Source: Amycolatopsis sp. CA-128772
GTDB lineage: Bacteria > Actinomycetota > Actinomycetes > Mycobacteriales > Pseudonocardiaceae
Assembly (NCBI RefSeq): GCF_002904295.1
Contig: NZ_PPHG01000071.1
Span: 168,001 to 232,000, forward strand
Reading direction: 5' to 3'
DNA: 64,000 bases
In this document: in pieces, positions 33,597-42,157 of the stretch
How positions within the stretch are numbered: the stretch's first letter is position 1
Layout: each line of letters starts with the position of its first letter
The notes under the pieces: model-generated
Database searches by the model: none
What the model was told of the DNA's origin: nothing
The model's input: the letters and a program-made list of their open reading frames with translations, nothing else
Position numbers and translations under genes: made by a program

Positions 33597-35038
33597 GAAA
33601 CGCCGATTCCCGCCAGTACCGGGCCCGTGAACGGCGTCGTCGTGACGTCGTGGACCCGCGATCCCCACACCGCGTGGCCGTGGCCCGACCACAACGGCGC
33701 CGCCGGCAGGTCACGCAGCAGCTGGTTCTCCGCCAGGCGGTACAGCTCGCCCGCCTCATCGGGGGTCGCCGCCGCGTCGGCCATGGCCAGGTTCTGGCGG
33801 AACACCTCGTCGGTGTAGCCCGACTGCGCCGCCAGCGCCGAGAGCAGCTCGTACGGGCTCGGCGTCGCCAGCTTGAGGTCCACTGTGGATGGCCCGTCGA
33901 GCTGACCGGTGTTCGGGAGCGCCTGAGCCGTCACGGAAACGTCCAGGGCCTTGTGCAGCCCGACCGCCAGGGTCCGGGTCCACGCCTCGGCACCCGGTCC
34001 GAAGTAGACGGTCGCACCGCCCGGGAACGCCGCCTGCTTCAGCAGGGCCTTGCCCGCCGCCGGGTCGAAGCTGCACGGCCGGCAGGTGCCGGTCCGCTCG
34101 CCCGGGGCGTCCGCCGGGGGCAGCAGGGCCTTGGCCGGGTCGACCTGGTGGGCCAGCGGGCCCGCCTCCAGGGCCGCGCGGTCCACGCCGAGCGCGAAGC
34201 CGTGGCGGACCGTCGGGTCGGCGAACCGGGGGTTCGTCACCGGGAAGGCCAGGTAGCCCGCCTCCGGGAGGGCCCAGGTCGCGTGGCGGTCGGCGAAGTC
34301 GCCGTGCATCGCCTCGTGCCGGGCGCCGGGGACCTCGGTCGCGAGGTCGAGCGTGCCCGCCTTCACCGCGTCGTACTGGGCGCCCGGCTCGCCGACGCGC
34401 AGCTCGATCTGCTCGGCCTTCCCCGCGCCGACGCGCTTCAGGGTGCCGCCCAGGCCGGGGTGCCAGCCGCCGTCGAGGCGGTACGGGCCGTTGCCGATCG
34501 GCGCCTTCGCGAAGCCGTCCCAGTCGTGGGAGGCGAGCACCGACGCCGGCAGGGGGACCAGGCCCGGCGCGGACAGCAGCGCCGGCACCTGACCGGACGG
34601 GCGCTCCAGCGTCAGTGTGATCGTGTCGGGGGCCGTCGCCTTGATCTCGCGGGCGCGCAGGAGCTTGGTCAGCACCGGGGACGAGACCCAGCGCGCCGCC
34701 GCGACCGCCCGCCACGTGTCCACATAGGACTGCGCGGTGACCGGCGTGCCGTCGTGGAACGTCGCCGGCCGGAGCTTGACCGTCCAGTGCACCCGGTCGG
34801 CGCTCTCGATCGACGCCGCCGCGCGCGGGGTGAGCTTGCCGGCCGCGGCGTCGTAGTCGGCGAGCGGGGTCCAGAGCGCGCCGGTCACCAGGCGGCCCGC
34901 CTGGTCGTCGAGGTCGGCCGGCAGCAGCGTCGCCGGCTCGCGGATGCCGACGGACAGGACACCGGGCCGGGCGGGATCGGCACCGGAACAGCCGGTGACG
35001 GCGAGGGCCACGACGGCGAGCAGGGCGAGCAAACGCAT
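33593..35038 (-). CDS. ABC transporter substrate-binding lipoprotein (family 5, peptide type)
   Basis: This 481-residue exported lipoprotein has signal LLALLAVVALAVTGCSG, with lipobox VTGC and the acylated cysteine near residue 17. The mature part is a family 5 extracellular solute-binding protein (ALWTPLADYDAAAGKLTPRA, then FHDGTPVTAQSYVDTW and GNGPYRLDGGW). Such proteins bind peptides, nickel or oligosaccharides for dipeptide-type ABC importers. No permease or ATPase genes adjoin it, so it is an orphan receptor that must use a distant transporter. The ATG at 35038 is preferred (AGGA eight bases upstream) over a TTG two codons earlier. It is coupled to a nucleotidyltransferase gene. Confidence 0.87.
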   Translation of the reverse strand: MRLLALLAVVALAVTGCSGADPARPGVLSVGIREPATLLPADLDDQAGRLVTGALWTPLADYDAAAGKLTPRAAASIESADRVHWTVKLRPATFHDGTPVTAQSYVDTWRAVAAARWVSSPVLTKLLRAREIKATAPDTITLTLERPSGQVPALLSAPGLVPLPASVLASHDWDGFAKAPIGNGPYRLDGGWHPGLGGTLKRVGAGKAEQIELRVGEPGAQYDAVKAGTLDLATEVPGARHEAMHGDFADRHATWALPEAGYLAFPVTNPRFADPTVRHGFALGVDRAALEAGPLAHQVDPAKALLPPADAPGERTGTCRPCSFDPAAGKALLKQAAFPGGATVYFGPGAEAWTRTLAVGLHKALDVSVTAQALPNTGQLDGPSTVDLKLATPSPYELLSALAAQSGYTDEVFRQNLAMADAAATPDEAGELYRLAENQLLRDLPAAPLWSGHGHAVWGSRVHDVTTTPFTGPVLAGIGVS

Positions 35039-35142
35039 GAGCAAGTCCTACCAGTCGGAAGGCAACGAAAGACGGTTGTGTCCGGTTGATCTCCGTCGTA
35101 CCGTTCGGGAGGTCACGGTCGGAGCGTTCTGGGAGGTTTCGC

Positions 35143-36477
35143 GTGCGCACCTGGTTGCGGTCGTGCTTCGCCGCCGTCACCGTCAGCGCCACGCTGGTCG
35201 CGACCGGGCTGCCGGCCGCCGCCTGCGGCGAAGACGACAAGCCCGCGGTCCCGGCCGCCCGCACGCTGGGCGATCCCGGGGCGATCAAGAACGTCAAGGC
35301 CGTCGGCAACGTCCCGGACGCCGCCGGCGCCATCTCGATCAACTTCCTCGACTACGGCCGCCGCGACGTCATGGTCGTCTCCGGCGAGTTCGGGTTGAAG
35401 GTGTACGACCTGACGAAGAACCCGGCCGCGCCGAAGCTCGTCGGGCAGGTCAGCCTGCCCGGCCTGTGGGAGACCGAGGACACCGAGGTCGACCAGAACC
35501 GCAAGCTGGTGTTCCTCTCCCGCGATCCGCGCGCGTACGGCGGCACCACGCACACCGGCGAGTCCGGCATCTACGTCGTCGACGTCTCGAAGCCCGAGGC
35601 CCCGGCGATCCTCAGCTACGTGAAGGTGCCCGCCGGCCACACCACCAGCTGCGTCGACGGCTGCCGCTACCTCTGGACCGGCGGCCCGGCCAAGGCCGAC
35701 GACCAGCCGGCCGACTGGGGCGGGCGGCCGATCTGGGTCACCGACATCCGCGACCCGAAGCACCCGAAGGTCAACCCGCAGCCGATCGAACTGGCCCGCA
35801 ACGACGGCAAGACCGACTACGTGCACGACGTCCAGGTGGACGGCAACGGCGTGGCCTGGGTGTCCGGCCGCGGCGGCGTCCGCGGCTACTGGACGTCCGG
35901 GATCCACCGCGACCCGCTCACGAACAAGATCCGCCGGGCGACCGCGCACGAACCGGTCCCGTACGCCGGCGGCGGCATCGCCGAGACCGCGGCGCCGTCG
36001 CGGTTCATGCACAACAGCTTCCACCCGGCCGGCCACCGCGTCGGTGACGGCGCCTGGCGCGGCCAGGACCTGATCTACGCGACGGAGGAGAACTTCGTCG
36101 ACGGCTGCGCGGGCGACGGCGTCCTGACGATCTCGTCGCTGGCGGGCTCCTACCACGGCGAAGGCTGGCGCTCGACGCCGGAGAAGCCGTTCCGCCTGCA
36201 GAGCGTCGGCACGTGGAGCGTCAACGGCCAGGAGGGCAGCGACCCGGCCTCCGACGACTGCTCCGCGCACTACTTCGACGTCCGCGGCAAGATCCTGGTC
36301 CAGTCGTTCTACGCGCAGGGCACCCGGTTCCTCGACGTCAGCGACCCGACGAACCCGCGGCAGATCGCCTACTACCGCCCGGGCGACGCGAGCGCGTGGG
36401 CGCCGTACTGGCACGGGAAGTACGTCTACGTGGCCGACAACACGCGCGGAGTGGACGTCCTGCAGCTTACGAAGTAG
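35143..36477 (+). CDS. Secreted LVIVD-repeat (beta-propeller-like) protein
   Basis: This exported protein of 444 residues has a signal peptide ending ATGLPAAACGED, which could also be a lipobox-like cysteine site. LVIVD-type repeats follow, seen in GLKVYDLTKNPAAPKLVGQV, GIYVVDVSKPEAPAILSYV, TRFLDVSDPTNPRQIAYY and a final GVDVLQLTK. Such repeats form a surface beta-propeller used for binding, not a known enzyme. Several cysteines (SCVDGC, DGCAGDG, SDDC) suggest disulfides. The GTG at 35143 is chosen because GGGAGG lies six bases before it and the signal sequence starts there. It is divergent from the orphan binding lipoprotein. Confidence 0.8.
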   Translation: MRTWLRSCFAAVTVSATLVATGLPAAACGEDDKPAVPAARTLGDPGAIKNVKAVGNVPDAAGAISINFLDYGRRDVMVVSGEFGLKVYDLTKNPAAPKLVGQVSLPGLWETEDTEVDQNRKLVFLSRDPRAYGGTTHTGESGIYVVDVSKPEAPAILSYVKVPAGHTTSCVDGCRYLWTGGPAKADDQPADWGGRPIWVTDIRDPKHPKVNPQPIELARNDGKTDYVHDVQVDGNGVAWVSGRGGVRGYWTSGIHRDPLTNKIRRATAHEPVPYAGGGIAETAAPSRFMHNSFHPAGHRVGDGAWRGQDLIYATEENFVDGCAGDGVLTISSLAGSYHGEGWRSTPEKPFRLQSVGTWSVNGQEGSDPASDDCSAHYFDVRGKILVQSFYAQGTRFLDVSDPTNPRQIAYYRPGDASAWAPYWHGKYVYVADNTRGVDVLQLTK

Positions 36478-36483
36478 GGCTTT

Positions 36484-37041
36484 TCAGGGGCTCCGGGTGG
36501 CGGAGCCCCCGGCTCGGGGCGAAGCCCCGGATGACGCCGTAGGGCACCAGTAGCGCAGGCGCCCGGCCTGGCTGGTGTCGGTGAGGACGCCGCCGTTGCG
36601 TTCGATCACGCGCCGCGAGGCGTGGTTGTCCGGCGCGCACGTCAGCAGCGCGCGTTCGAGGCCGCCCTCGTGCGCGGTGGCCAGCACGGCGCCCAGCAAC
36701 GCCGTCGCGTGGCCCCGGCCACGTGCGGTGGGGCGGATGTCGTAGCCGATGTGCCCGCCGAACTCGGTCAGCTCCGGGGTGAGCCGGAGGTTGAGGCGGG
36801 CGCGGCCGAGAAACTGCCCGCCCTCGACCCACCAGTAGATGCGGTGGGGGGTCCGGTCCCGCACGCTGGGCGCCGCACCCACCAGGCCGGCCCAGCGCAG
36901 GTGCTCGAGCCAGTCCCGGAACGCCGCCGGTTCGGCGACGTCGCGTGGCCGGACCTCGAGGGCCTCGCCCTGGTCCTGGAACTCGTGCAGGGCGGCGAGG
37001 AACGACTCGTGGTAGCTCTCGTCGGGGACGACCAAGGACAT
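36484..37041 (-). CDS. GNAT-family N-acetyltransferase
   Basis: This 185-residue acetyltransferase has the GNAT core: IYWWVEGGQFLGRARLNLRL, then the acetyl-CoA loop IRPTARGRGHATALLGAVLA and a final CAPDNHASRRVIERNGG. It resembles predicted acetyltransferases that modify small amines or proteins. Its last 20 or so residues are low-complexity and coded by two hairpins (GGGGCTCCG/CGGAGCCCC at 36487-36509 and a second GC stem after it), so the coding end runs through what is probably a terminator. The substrate is unknown. Confidence 0.82.
   Translation of the reverse strand: MSLVVPDESYHESFLAALHEFQDQGEALEVRPRDVAEPAAFRDWLEHLRWAGLVGAAPSVRDRTPHRIYWWVEGGQFLGRARLNLRLTPELTEFGGHIGYDIRPTARGRGHATALLGAVLATAHEGGLERALLTCAPDNHASRRVIERNGGVLTDTSQAGRLRYWCPTASSGASPRAGGSATRSP
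36487..36509. terminator. Hairpin at the end of convergent LVIVD and GNAT genes
   Basis: GGGGCTCCG (36487-36495) pairs perfectly with CGGAGCCCC (36501-36509) over 9 bp with a 5-base loop, a few bases after the LVIVD gene stop. It lies within the 3' coding end of the GNAT gene. Terminator function is inferred from position. Confidence 0.5.
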
Positions 37042-37126
37042 CGCCCGACCATCCCCGACGCCCGCGCCGTGGGCAACCGGGTTTCCGGAGGCCGCCACCC
37101 GGTCGGCGACGGCCTCCGGCGGCTCT

Positions 37127-38704
37127 TCAGGAGCGCAGCCACACCGCCGTGTCGGTCGGCAGCTCGCCGTCGACCGGCCCGCTGGCCAGCAGGAGTTCGC
37201 CGGGCGGGAGCGGGACCGGCGTGGCCGAGAAGTTCAGAGCGAAGGTGAACCCGGGGCCGGTCCGGAACGCCAGCACGCCGTCACCGGGCGACAGCCATTC
37301 GAGCTCGCCGGCGGGCAGCGTCCGGCGCAGCCGCAGGCCCTCCCGGTACAGCGACAGCATCGACGCCGGATCCGCCGCCTCGGCTTCCGCCGTGTACGCC
37401 TTCCACTCGGCGGGCTGCGGCAGCCAGGCCCCGCCGGAGCCGAACCCGAACGGCGGCTCGTCGCCGGACCACGGGATCGGCACGCGGCAGCCGTCGCGGC
37501 CGGGGTCGGTGCCGTTCGTGCGCGCCCACACCGGGTCCTGCCGCAGCTCGTCCGGGATGTCCAGGACTTCCCACAGCCCCAGCTCCTCGCCCTGGTAGAC
37601 GTACAGCCCGCCGGGCAGGGCCAGCGTCAGCAGCGCCGCCGCCCGCGCCCGCCGGGTGCCCAGCTCCCGGTCGACCGGCAGCTCGTGCAGCCGGTTCGCG
37701 AAGCTGAAGCCGGTGTCCTCCTGCCGTCCGTAGCGCGTGACGTGCCGGGTGACGTCGTGGTTCGACAGCACCCACGCCGCCGGGGCGCCGACCTCGTCGT
37801 GCGCGCGCAGGGTCCGCGTGATGACGTCCCGGAAGCGCGCGGAATCCCACGGGCAGACCAGGAAGTCGAAGTTGAACGCCGAGTGCAGCTCGTCGCGGCG
37901 CAGGTAGCGCGCCGCGCGCGAGGCGTCCGCCAGCCACATCTCGCCGACCAGCACGCGCTCGCCGCCGTAGCTGTCGGCGATCTTGCGCCACGACCGGTAG
38001 ATCTCGTGCAGCCCTTCCTGGTCGGAGAACGGCGTCTCGTCGCCGTCGTCGACGTCGGGCAGGTGCGGGTCCTTGACCAGGCCGTCGGCGACGTCGATGC
38101 GGAAGCCGTCGACCCCGCGGTCGAACCAGAAGCGCAGCACGTCCTCGAACTCGGTGCGGATCTCCGGGTTGTCCCAGTTGAAGTCGGGCTGGCGGGAGCT
38201 GTAGAGGTGCAGGTACCACTCGCCGTCCGGGACGCGTGTCCAGGCGGACCCGCCGAAGCGGGACTTCCAGTTGTTCGGCGGCTCGCTGCCGTCCGGGCCG
38301 CGGCCGGGCCGGAACCAGAACCGCTGCCGCTCCGGTGATCCCGGGCCCGCTTCGAGGGCGGCCTGGAACCAGCGGTGCTCGTCGGAGCAGTGGTTGGGCA
38401 CGATGTCGATGATCACCCGGATCTCGCGCGCGTGGGCCTCGGCGATCAGCGCCTCCGCCTCGGCGAGGGTGCCGAACAGCGGCTCGATGTCGCGGAAGTC
38501 GGCGACGTCGTAGCCGCCGTCGTCCATCGGGGACGGGTACCACGGGGTGAACCAGATCGCGTCGATCCCCAGGTCGGCCAGGTGGTCCAGCCGGGCGCGG
38601 ACGCCGGCGAGGTCGCCCACGCCGTCGCCGTTGCCGTCCGCGAAGCTGCGGATGTACACCTGGTAGATCGCCGCGCTCCGCCACCAGCCGGTCTTGTCGG
38701 TCAC
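37127..38704 (-). CDS. GH13 alpha-glucosidase (oligo-1,6/alpha-glucosidase type)
   Basis: This intracellular 525-residue glycoside hydrolase of family 13 releases glucose from alpha-linked oligosaccharides with retention. Region I IDIVPNHCSD, region II GFRIDVADGL with nucleophile D204, region III VGEMWLAD with acid/base E255, and region IV LSNHDVTRH with D317 are all present. The metal-site loop DGNGDGVGDL is also seen. There is no signal peptide. It is the last gene of an operon with sugar ABC permeases and a binding lipoprotein, so it probably digests the imported oligosaccharide. The presence of alpha-1,3-glucanases 8 kb away points to nigero-oligosaccharides; this is inference. Confidence 0.92.
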   Translation of the reverse strand: MTDKTGWWRSAAIYQVYIRSFADGNGDGVGDLAGVRARLDHLADLGIDAIWFTPWYPSPMDDGGYDVADFRDIEPLFGTLAEAEALIAEAHAREIRVIIDIVPNHCSDEHRWFQAALEAGPGSPERQRFWFRPGRGPDGSEPPNNWKSRFGGSAWTRVPDGEWYLHLYSSRQPDFNWDNPEIRTEFEDVLRFWFDRGVDGFRIDVADGLVKDPHLPDVDDGDETPFSDQEGLHEIYRSWRKIADSYGGERVLVGEMWLADASRAARYLRRDELHSAFNFDFLVCPWDSARFRDVITRTLRAHDEVGAPAAWVLSNHDVTRHVTRYGRQEDTGFSFANRLHELPVDRELGTRRARAAALLTLALPGGLYVYQGEELGLWEVLDIPDELRQDPVWARTNGTDPGRDGCRVPIPWSGDEPPFGFGSGGAWLPQPAEWKAYTAEAEAADPASMLSLYREGLRLRRTLPAGELEWLSPGDGVLAFRTGPGFTFALNFSATPVPLPPGELLLASGPVDGELPTDTAVWLRS

Positions 38705-38730
38705 GAAAGTGCCCTCCTAGTAGTCGAGGC

Positions 38731-39600
38731 TCAGCCCTTGAGCCCGCCGGCGGTCAGGCCGGCGAGAATCTGCCGCTGGAACACCAGGAACAGCGCCACC
38801 ATCGGCAGGCTGGCCAGCACCATCCCGGCGACGAGCACGTTGAGCGGCATGTCGATCGCCACCCGCTGCAGCATCACCGAGAGCGTCTGCTTTTCGGTGT
38901 CCGGGAACACCAGCAGCGGCCAGATGAAGTCCTTCCACGCGGTGACCACCGCGAGGATCGACACCACGGCCAGGATCGGCCGCGAGATCGGCAGGATGAT
39001 CTTCCACAGGGTGCGCACCGGCCCGGCGCCGTCGAGGCGCGCCGCTTCGACGAGCTCGTCGGGGATCTGGTCGAAGAACCGCTTCAGCAGGTAGATGTTG
39101 AACGCGTTCGCCGCCGCCGGCAGCCAGACCGCGGCCGGCGAGTTGATCAGGTTGAGGTGCAGCAGCGGCAGGTCGGTCACCGTCACGTACGTCGGGACCA
39201 GCAGCGCCGTCGCGGGCAGCATCAGCGTGGCCAGCATCAGCCCGAGCACGACGTTGCCGAACTTCGGCCGCAGCTTCGACAGCGCGAACGCGGCCGGGAC
39301 GTCGATGGCCAGCTGCGCCAGCCACGCGCCGCCGGCCACGATCAGCGTGTTGAGGAAGTACTTGCCCAGGCTGAGCTGGTCCCAGGCGTCGGCGAAGGTT
39401 TCCGGGTGCCACTCGTGCGGGACGAGCGTCGCCGGCGTCTGCGCCAGTTCCTGCGGCGACTTCATCGCGCCCGTCACGACCCAGTAGAGCGGGAACATGA
39501 AGGCGAGGACGAAGACGGCGAGCGTGCCGGCGAAGACGACGCCGTAGACGAGCTTGCCGCGCGGGCTGCGCAGCGCGCCGGGCGAGACGAGGGTCCTCAT
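38731..39600 (-). CDS. Carbohydrate ABC transporter permease (MalG type)
   Basis: This 289-residue inner-membrane subunit has six predicted helices and the EAA loop DELVEAARLDGAGPVRTLWK near residue 190, which contacts the ATPase. The start ATG at 39600 overlaps the upstream permease stop by four bases. It completes a CUT1-type sugar importer with the upstream MalF-type permease and binding lipoprotein. No ATPase gene is in the operon, so a shared MsiK-like ATPase is expected elsewhere, as is common in actinomycetes. Confidence 0.92.
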   Translation of the reverse strand: MRTLVSPGALRSPRGKLVYGVVFAGTLAVFVLAFMFPLYWVVTGAMKSPQELAQTPATLVPHEWHPETFADAWDQLSLGKYFLNTLIVAGGAWLAQLAIDVPAAFALSKLRPKFGNVVLGLMLATLMLPATALLVPTYVTVTDLPLLHLNLINSPAAVWLPAAANAFNIYLLKRFFDQIPDELVEAARLDGAGPVRTLWKIILPISRPILAVVSILAVVTAWKDFIWPLLVFPDTEKQTLSVMLQRVAIDMPLNVLVAGMVLASLPMVALFLVFQRQILAGLTAGGLKG

Positions 39601-40565
39601 GACTGGTCCGCCTTCCGCGTCAGCCGGACGTACCACGCCGAGAACACGCCGAGCGCCACGAACAGCAGCAGGCTCATCGCGCTCGCCGCGCCGAAGTCGT
39701 TGTAGACGAAGGCGTAGCGGTAGAGCAGCAGGAGCACGGTCACCGTGGAGTCGTCCGGGCCGCCGCCGGTCATCACGTACGGTTCGGTGAACACCTGCAT
39801 GGTCGCGACGACCTGCAGCAGGAGCAGCACCAGCAGGACGAACCGGGTCTGCGGGAAGGTGACGTGCCGCAGGCGTTTCCACGTCCCGGCGCCGTCGAGC
39901 TCCGCGGCTTCGTAGAGCTCGCCGGGGATGGTGCCGAGGGCGGCGAGGTAGATGAGCGTGGTGCTGCCCATGTTGGCCCACGTCGAGACGAAGACCAGGG
40001 ACAGCATCGCCGTGGTGCTCGAATCCAGCCACTGGCCGCCGGGCAGGCCGACCGCGCCGAGCGCCGAGTTGAACAGGCCGGGGCCGGGGTCGTAGAACCA
40101 CTTCCACATCAGCGCGGTGACCACGGGCGGCAGCATCACCGGCAGGTAGACGGCGAGCCGGAAGAACGCCTTGGCGTGGCGGAGTTCGTTCAGCAGCACC
40201 GCGGTGAGGAACGGGACGGCGAAACCGAAGACGAGCGCGAGCCCGGTGAACAGCAGCGTGTTGCGCCAGGCGACGCCGAAGAGCGGGTCGTCGAACAGTT
40301 TCGCGAAGTTGCCGAAGCCGACCCACGCCGGTGCGTTGACGAAGTCGACCTGCTGGAAGCTCAGCAGCACCCCGCGCACGATCGGGTACCAGGAGAACAG
40401 GGCGAAGACGACGAGCGCGGCGCAGAGCAGGCCGTACGCGGTGACGTTTTCCTTGAGCTTGCGGCGGAACCTCGCCCGGTTCGCCGGCGTTGCGGCCGGG
40501 CGCCCGGCCCGCGACGGTTTCGCCGCGGGCCAGGCGAGCAGGCTACTTGACCTGGGCGAGGACAC
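39597..40565 (-). CDS. Carbohydrate ABC transporter permease (MalF type)
   Basis: This 322-residue membrane subunit of a CUT1 sugar importer has about six helices and the EAA loop GELYEAAELDGAGTWKRLRH near residue 225. The reading frame begins with GTG at 40565, giving a 23-base overlap with the binding-protein gene; a slightly later non-ATG start cannot be excluded. It is coupled by four bases to the MalG-type permease downstream. It acts with the lipoprotein encoded upstream to import an oligosaccharide. Confidence 0.9.
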   Translation of the reverse strand: MSSPRSSSLLAWPAAKPSRAGRPAATPANRARFRRKLKENVTAYGLLCAALVVFALFSWYPIVRGVLLSFQQVDFVNAPAWVGFGNFAKLFDDPLFGVAWRNTLLFTGLALVFGFAVPFLTAVLLNELRHAKAFFRLAVYLPVMLPPVVTALMWKWFYDPGPGLFNSALGAVGLPGGQWLDSSTTAMLSLVFVSTWANMGSTTLIYLAALGTIPGELYEAAELDGAGTWKRLRHVTFPQTRFVLLVLLLLQVVATMQVFTEPYVMTGGGPDDSTVTVLLLLYRYAFVYNDFGAASAMSLLLFVALGVFSAWYVRLTRKADQS

Positions 40566-41919
40566 TGTTGACCTTCGACGACGCCGACGACAGCTGCTGG
40601 TCGAGGTTGGCGTTCTGGTCGGTCAGCACGGCCTGCATCACGCTGTCGAGCGCGGCGTAGATCTGCTGCGCGTTCGGCGGCTCGATGCTGCCCTTGATCT
40701 TGCTGGTCGTGTCCACATAGGACTGGAAGTTCTTCGCGGGCACGTTGGCGTACTTGGCCTTGAGGGTCAGCTGCTGTTCGCGGACGGCGCCGGTCCAGAC
40801 GTCCGGGGTCGGCTCGGCGGGCAGCCCGACCGGCTGCTTGCCGTCGACGTACTGCTGGATGTGCTTCTCGAAGCGGTCCGGGTTGAGGTACTTCCACTGG
40901 ATCCACTCGAGGCCGGCCTTGATCTTCTCCGGCGACGCCTTCGGGTTGACCATGTAGCCTTCGCCGCCGAGCAGGGTGCCCTGGCCGCCGGGCATGCCGG
41001 CGATGCCGTAGTCCTCGTACTTGCCGTTGAACTGCTTGACGAGCACGGGCACGTTGTCCGGGGCGGCCATGTACATGCCGAGCTGGCCGGCGCCCATCAT
41101 CCGCTGCACGTCCTGGGCTTCGAGGAGCTGCTTGGCGCCCATGGAGTTGTCGGTCCAGCGCATGTCGTGCAGGTACTGGAGGGCTTGCTTGCCCTTCTCG
41201 TTGGCGAAGCCGGCGACCCACTTGTCGCCGTCCTTGCGGGCGATGTCGCCACCCATCGAGTAGAGCCAGCCGGTGAGGTGCCAGCCACCCTGGTTGTTCT
41301 TGCTGTAGTCGGCGTACCCGACGACGCCGTTCCCGAGGGCGGAAATCTTCTTCGCGGCCTCACGCACTTCGTCCCAGGTCTGCGGCGGCTTGTCGGGGTC
41401 GAGCCCGGCCTTCTGGAACAGCGGGCGGCTGTAGAGCAGCCCCATGGTGTAGTTCATGGTGGGCAGGCCGTAGAGCTTGCCGTTCGCGTCCCGGAAGTTG
41501 TCCAGCAGTTCCGGCTTGATGTCGTTGATGTGCGGAACGCTCTTCGCGGCTTCCGTGATGTCGGCGGCCTGGTGCCGGGCGATGATCTGCGCGGGATCGG
41601 TGAAGTAGACGTAGTAGACGTCTTCGAGCTGCCCACCGGCGAGCTTCGCGGAGAAGGTCTTCGGATCCATGAAGCCTTCGTGCGGCTCGATGTCGATGTT
41701 CGGGTGGGCCGCCTCGAACTCCTTGACGTCGGCGTCGAAGACGCTGCGCTCGAACGGCTGACTGGTCGGCGGCTGCCCGGTGACGGTGATCTTGACCTTG
41801 CCGCCGGTCTGGGCGGCGGTGTCGCCGTCCCCGCAGGCGGCTGCGGTGACGGCCAGGCTGCCGGCGGCAAGCAGGCACAACATCCGTCGGGCGGCGGTTC
41901 TGGACCAGGGACTGCTCAT
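40543..41919 (-). CDS. Sugar ABC transporter substrate-binding lipoprotein
   Basis: This 458-residue lipoprotein has a signal sequence with lipobox TAAAC and cysteine near residue 29. A family 1 extracellular solute-binding fold follows (VKITVTGQPPT, VKEFEAAHPNIDIEPHEGF, LYGLPTMNYTMGLLYSRPLF and WDEVREAAKKISALG). It captures the sugar outside the membrane for the two permeases encoded downstream. It is the first gene of the operon that ends with the GH13 alpha-glucosidase. Its promoter (41967-41996) and an upstream 16-bp element match those in front of the glucanase genes. A ribosome site AGAGG precedes the ATG. Confidence 0.92.
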   Translation of the reverse strand: MSSPWSRTAARRMLCLLAAGSLAVTAAACGDGDTAAQTGGKVKITVTGQPPTSQPFERSVFDADVKEFEAAHPNIDIEPHEGFMDPKTFSAKLAGGQLEDVYYVYFTDPAQIIARHQAADITEAAKSVPHINDIKPELLDNFRDANGKLYGLPTMNYTMGLLYSRPLFQKAGLDPDKPPQTWDEVREAAKKISALGNGVVGYADYSKNNQGGWHLTGWLYSMGGDIARKDGDKWVAGFANEKGKQALQYLHDMRWTDNSMGAKQLLEAQDVQRMMGAGQLGMYMAAPDNVPVLVKQFNGKYEDYGIAGMPGGQGTLLGGEGYMVNPKASPEKIKAGLEWIQWKYLNPDRFEKHIQQYVDGKQPVGLPAEPTPDVWTGAVREQQLTLKAKYANVPAKNFQSYVDTTSKIKGSIEPPNAQQIYAALDSVMQAVLTDQNANLDQQLSSASSKVNSVLAQVK

Positions 41920-41966
41920 CTCGAGCCTCTTCTCGGAGTGGCGACGGCTGTCACGTGATTGCGGTC

Positions 41967-41996
41967 ACTCTAAAGTGGCAAACCGGATCGGCGCAA
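41967..41996 (-). promoter_or_regulatory. Promoter of the sugar transporter operon
   Basis: Read leftward, -35 is TTGCGC (41991-41996), the spacer is 18 bases, and -10 is TAGAGT (41967-41972), about 50 bases before the binding-protein ATG. The layout is the same as that before the glucanase genes, where -35 TTGCGA and -10 TATGAT are also 18 bases apart. Both -35 boxes lie in a shared TATTGCG string. Confidence 0.55.
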
Positions 41997-42013
41997 TAAG
42001 CCGACGAGAATCT

Positions 42014-42029
42014 GCAAGTTACGAACAGA
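42014..42029 (-). promoter_or_regulatory. Shared 16-bp element upstream of the transporter promoter
   Basis: Leftward it reads TCTGTTCGTAACTTGC. The glucanase promoter has TCTGTCGCAAACTTGC at 51015-51030. Twelve of 16 positions agree, and both elements begin 23 bases upstream of the left edge of their -35 box. This is a likely common activator or repressor site. Candidates are the LacI protein (42158-43165) or the response regulator (45699-46373) encoded between the two promoters. Confidence 0.6.
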
Positions 42030-42110
42030 CGCGCAGGGGCCCGTCGTCCGCGACCACAGTCAGGCTTCGGGGTGGGGGTTCCACCGACGTACCTCCCGGC
42101 GGCGCGCACG

Positions 42111-42141
42111 AAAAAGCGCGACGGCTCGCAAGCCGTCGCGC
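42111..42141 (-). terminator. Rho-independent terminator of the LacI gene
   Basis: GCGCGACGGCT (42116-42126) pairs perfectly with AGCCGTCGCGC (42131-42141) over 11 bp with a 4-base loop. Read leftward it is followed by five T residues (AAAAA at 42111-42115), 17 bases beyond the stop of the LacI gene. It separates LacI transcription from the transporter operon. Confidence 0.85.
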
Positions 42142-42157
42142 CTCTCGGACGCCGGGG

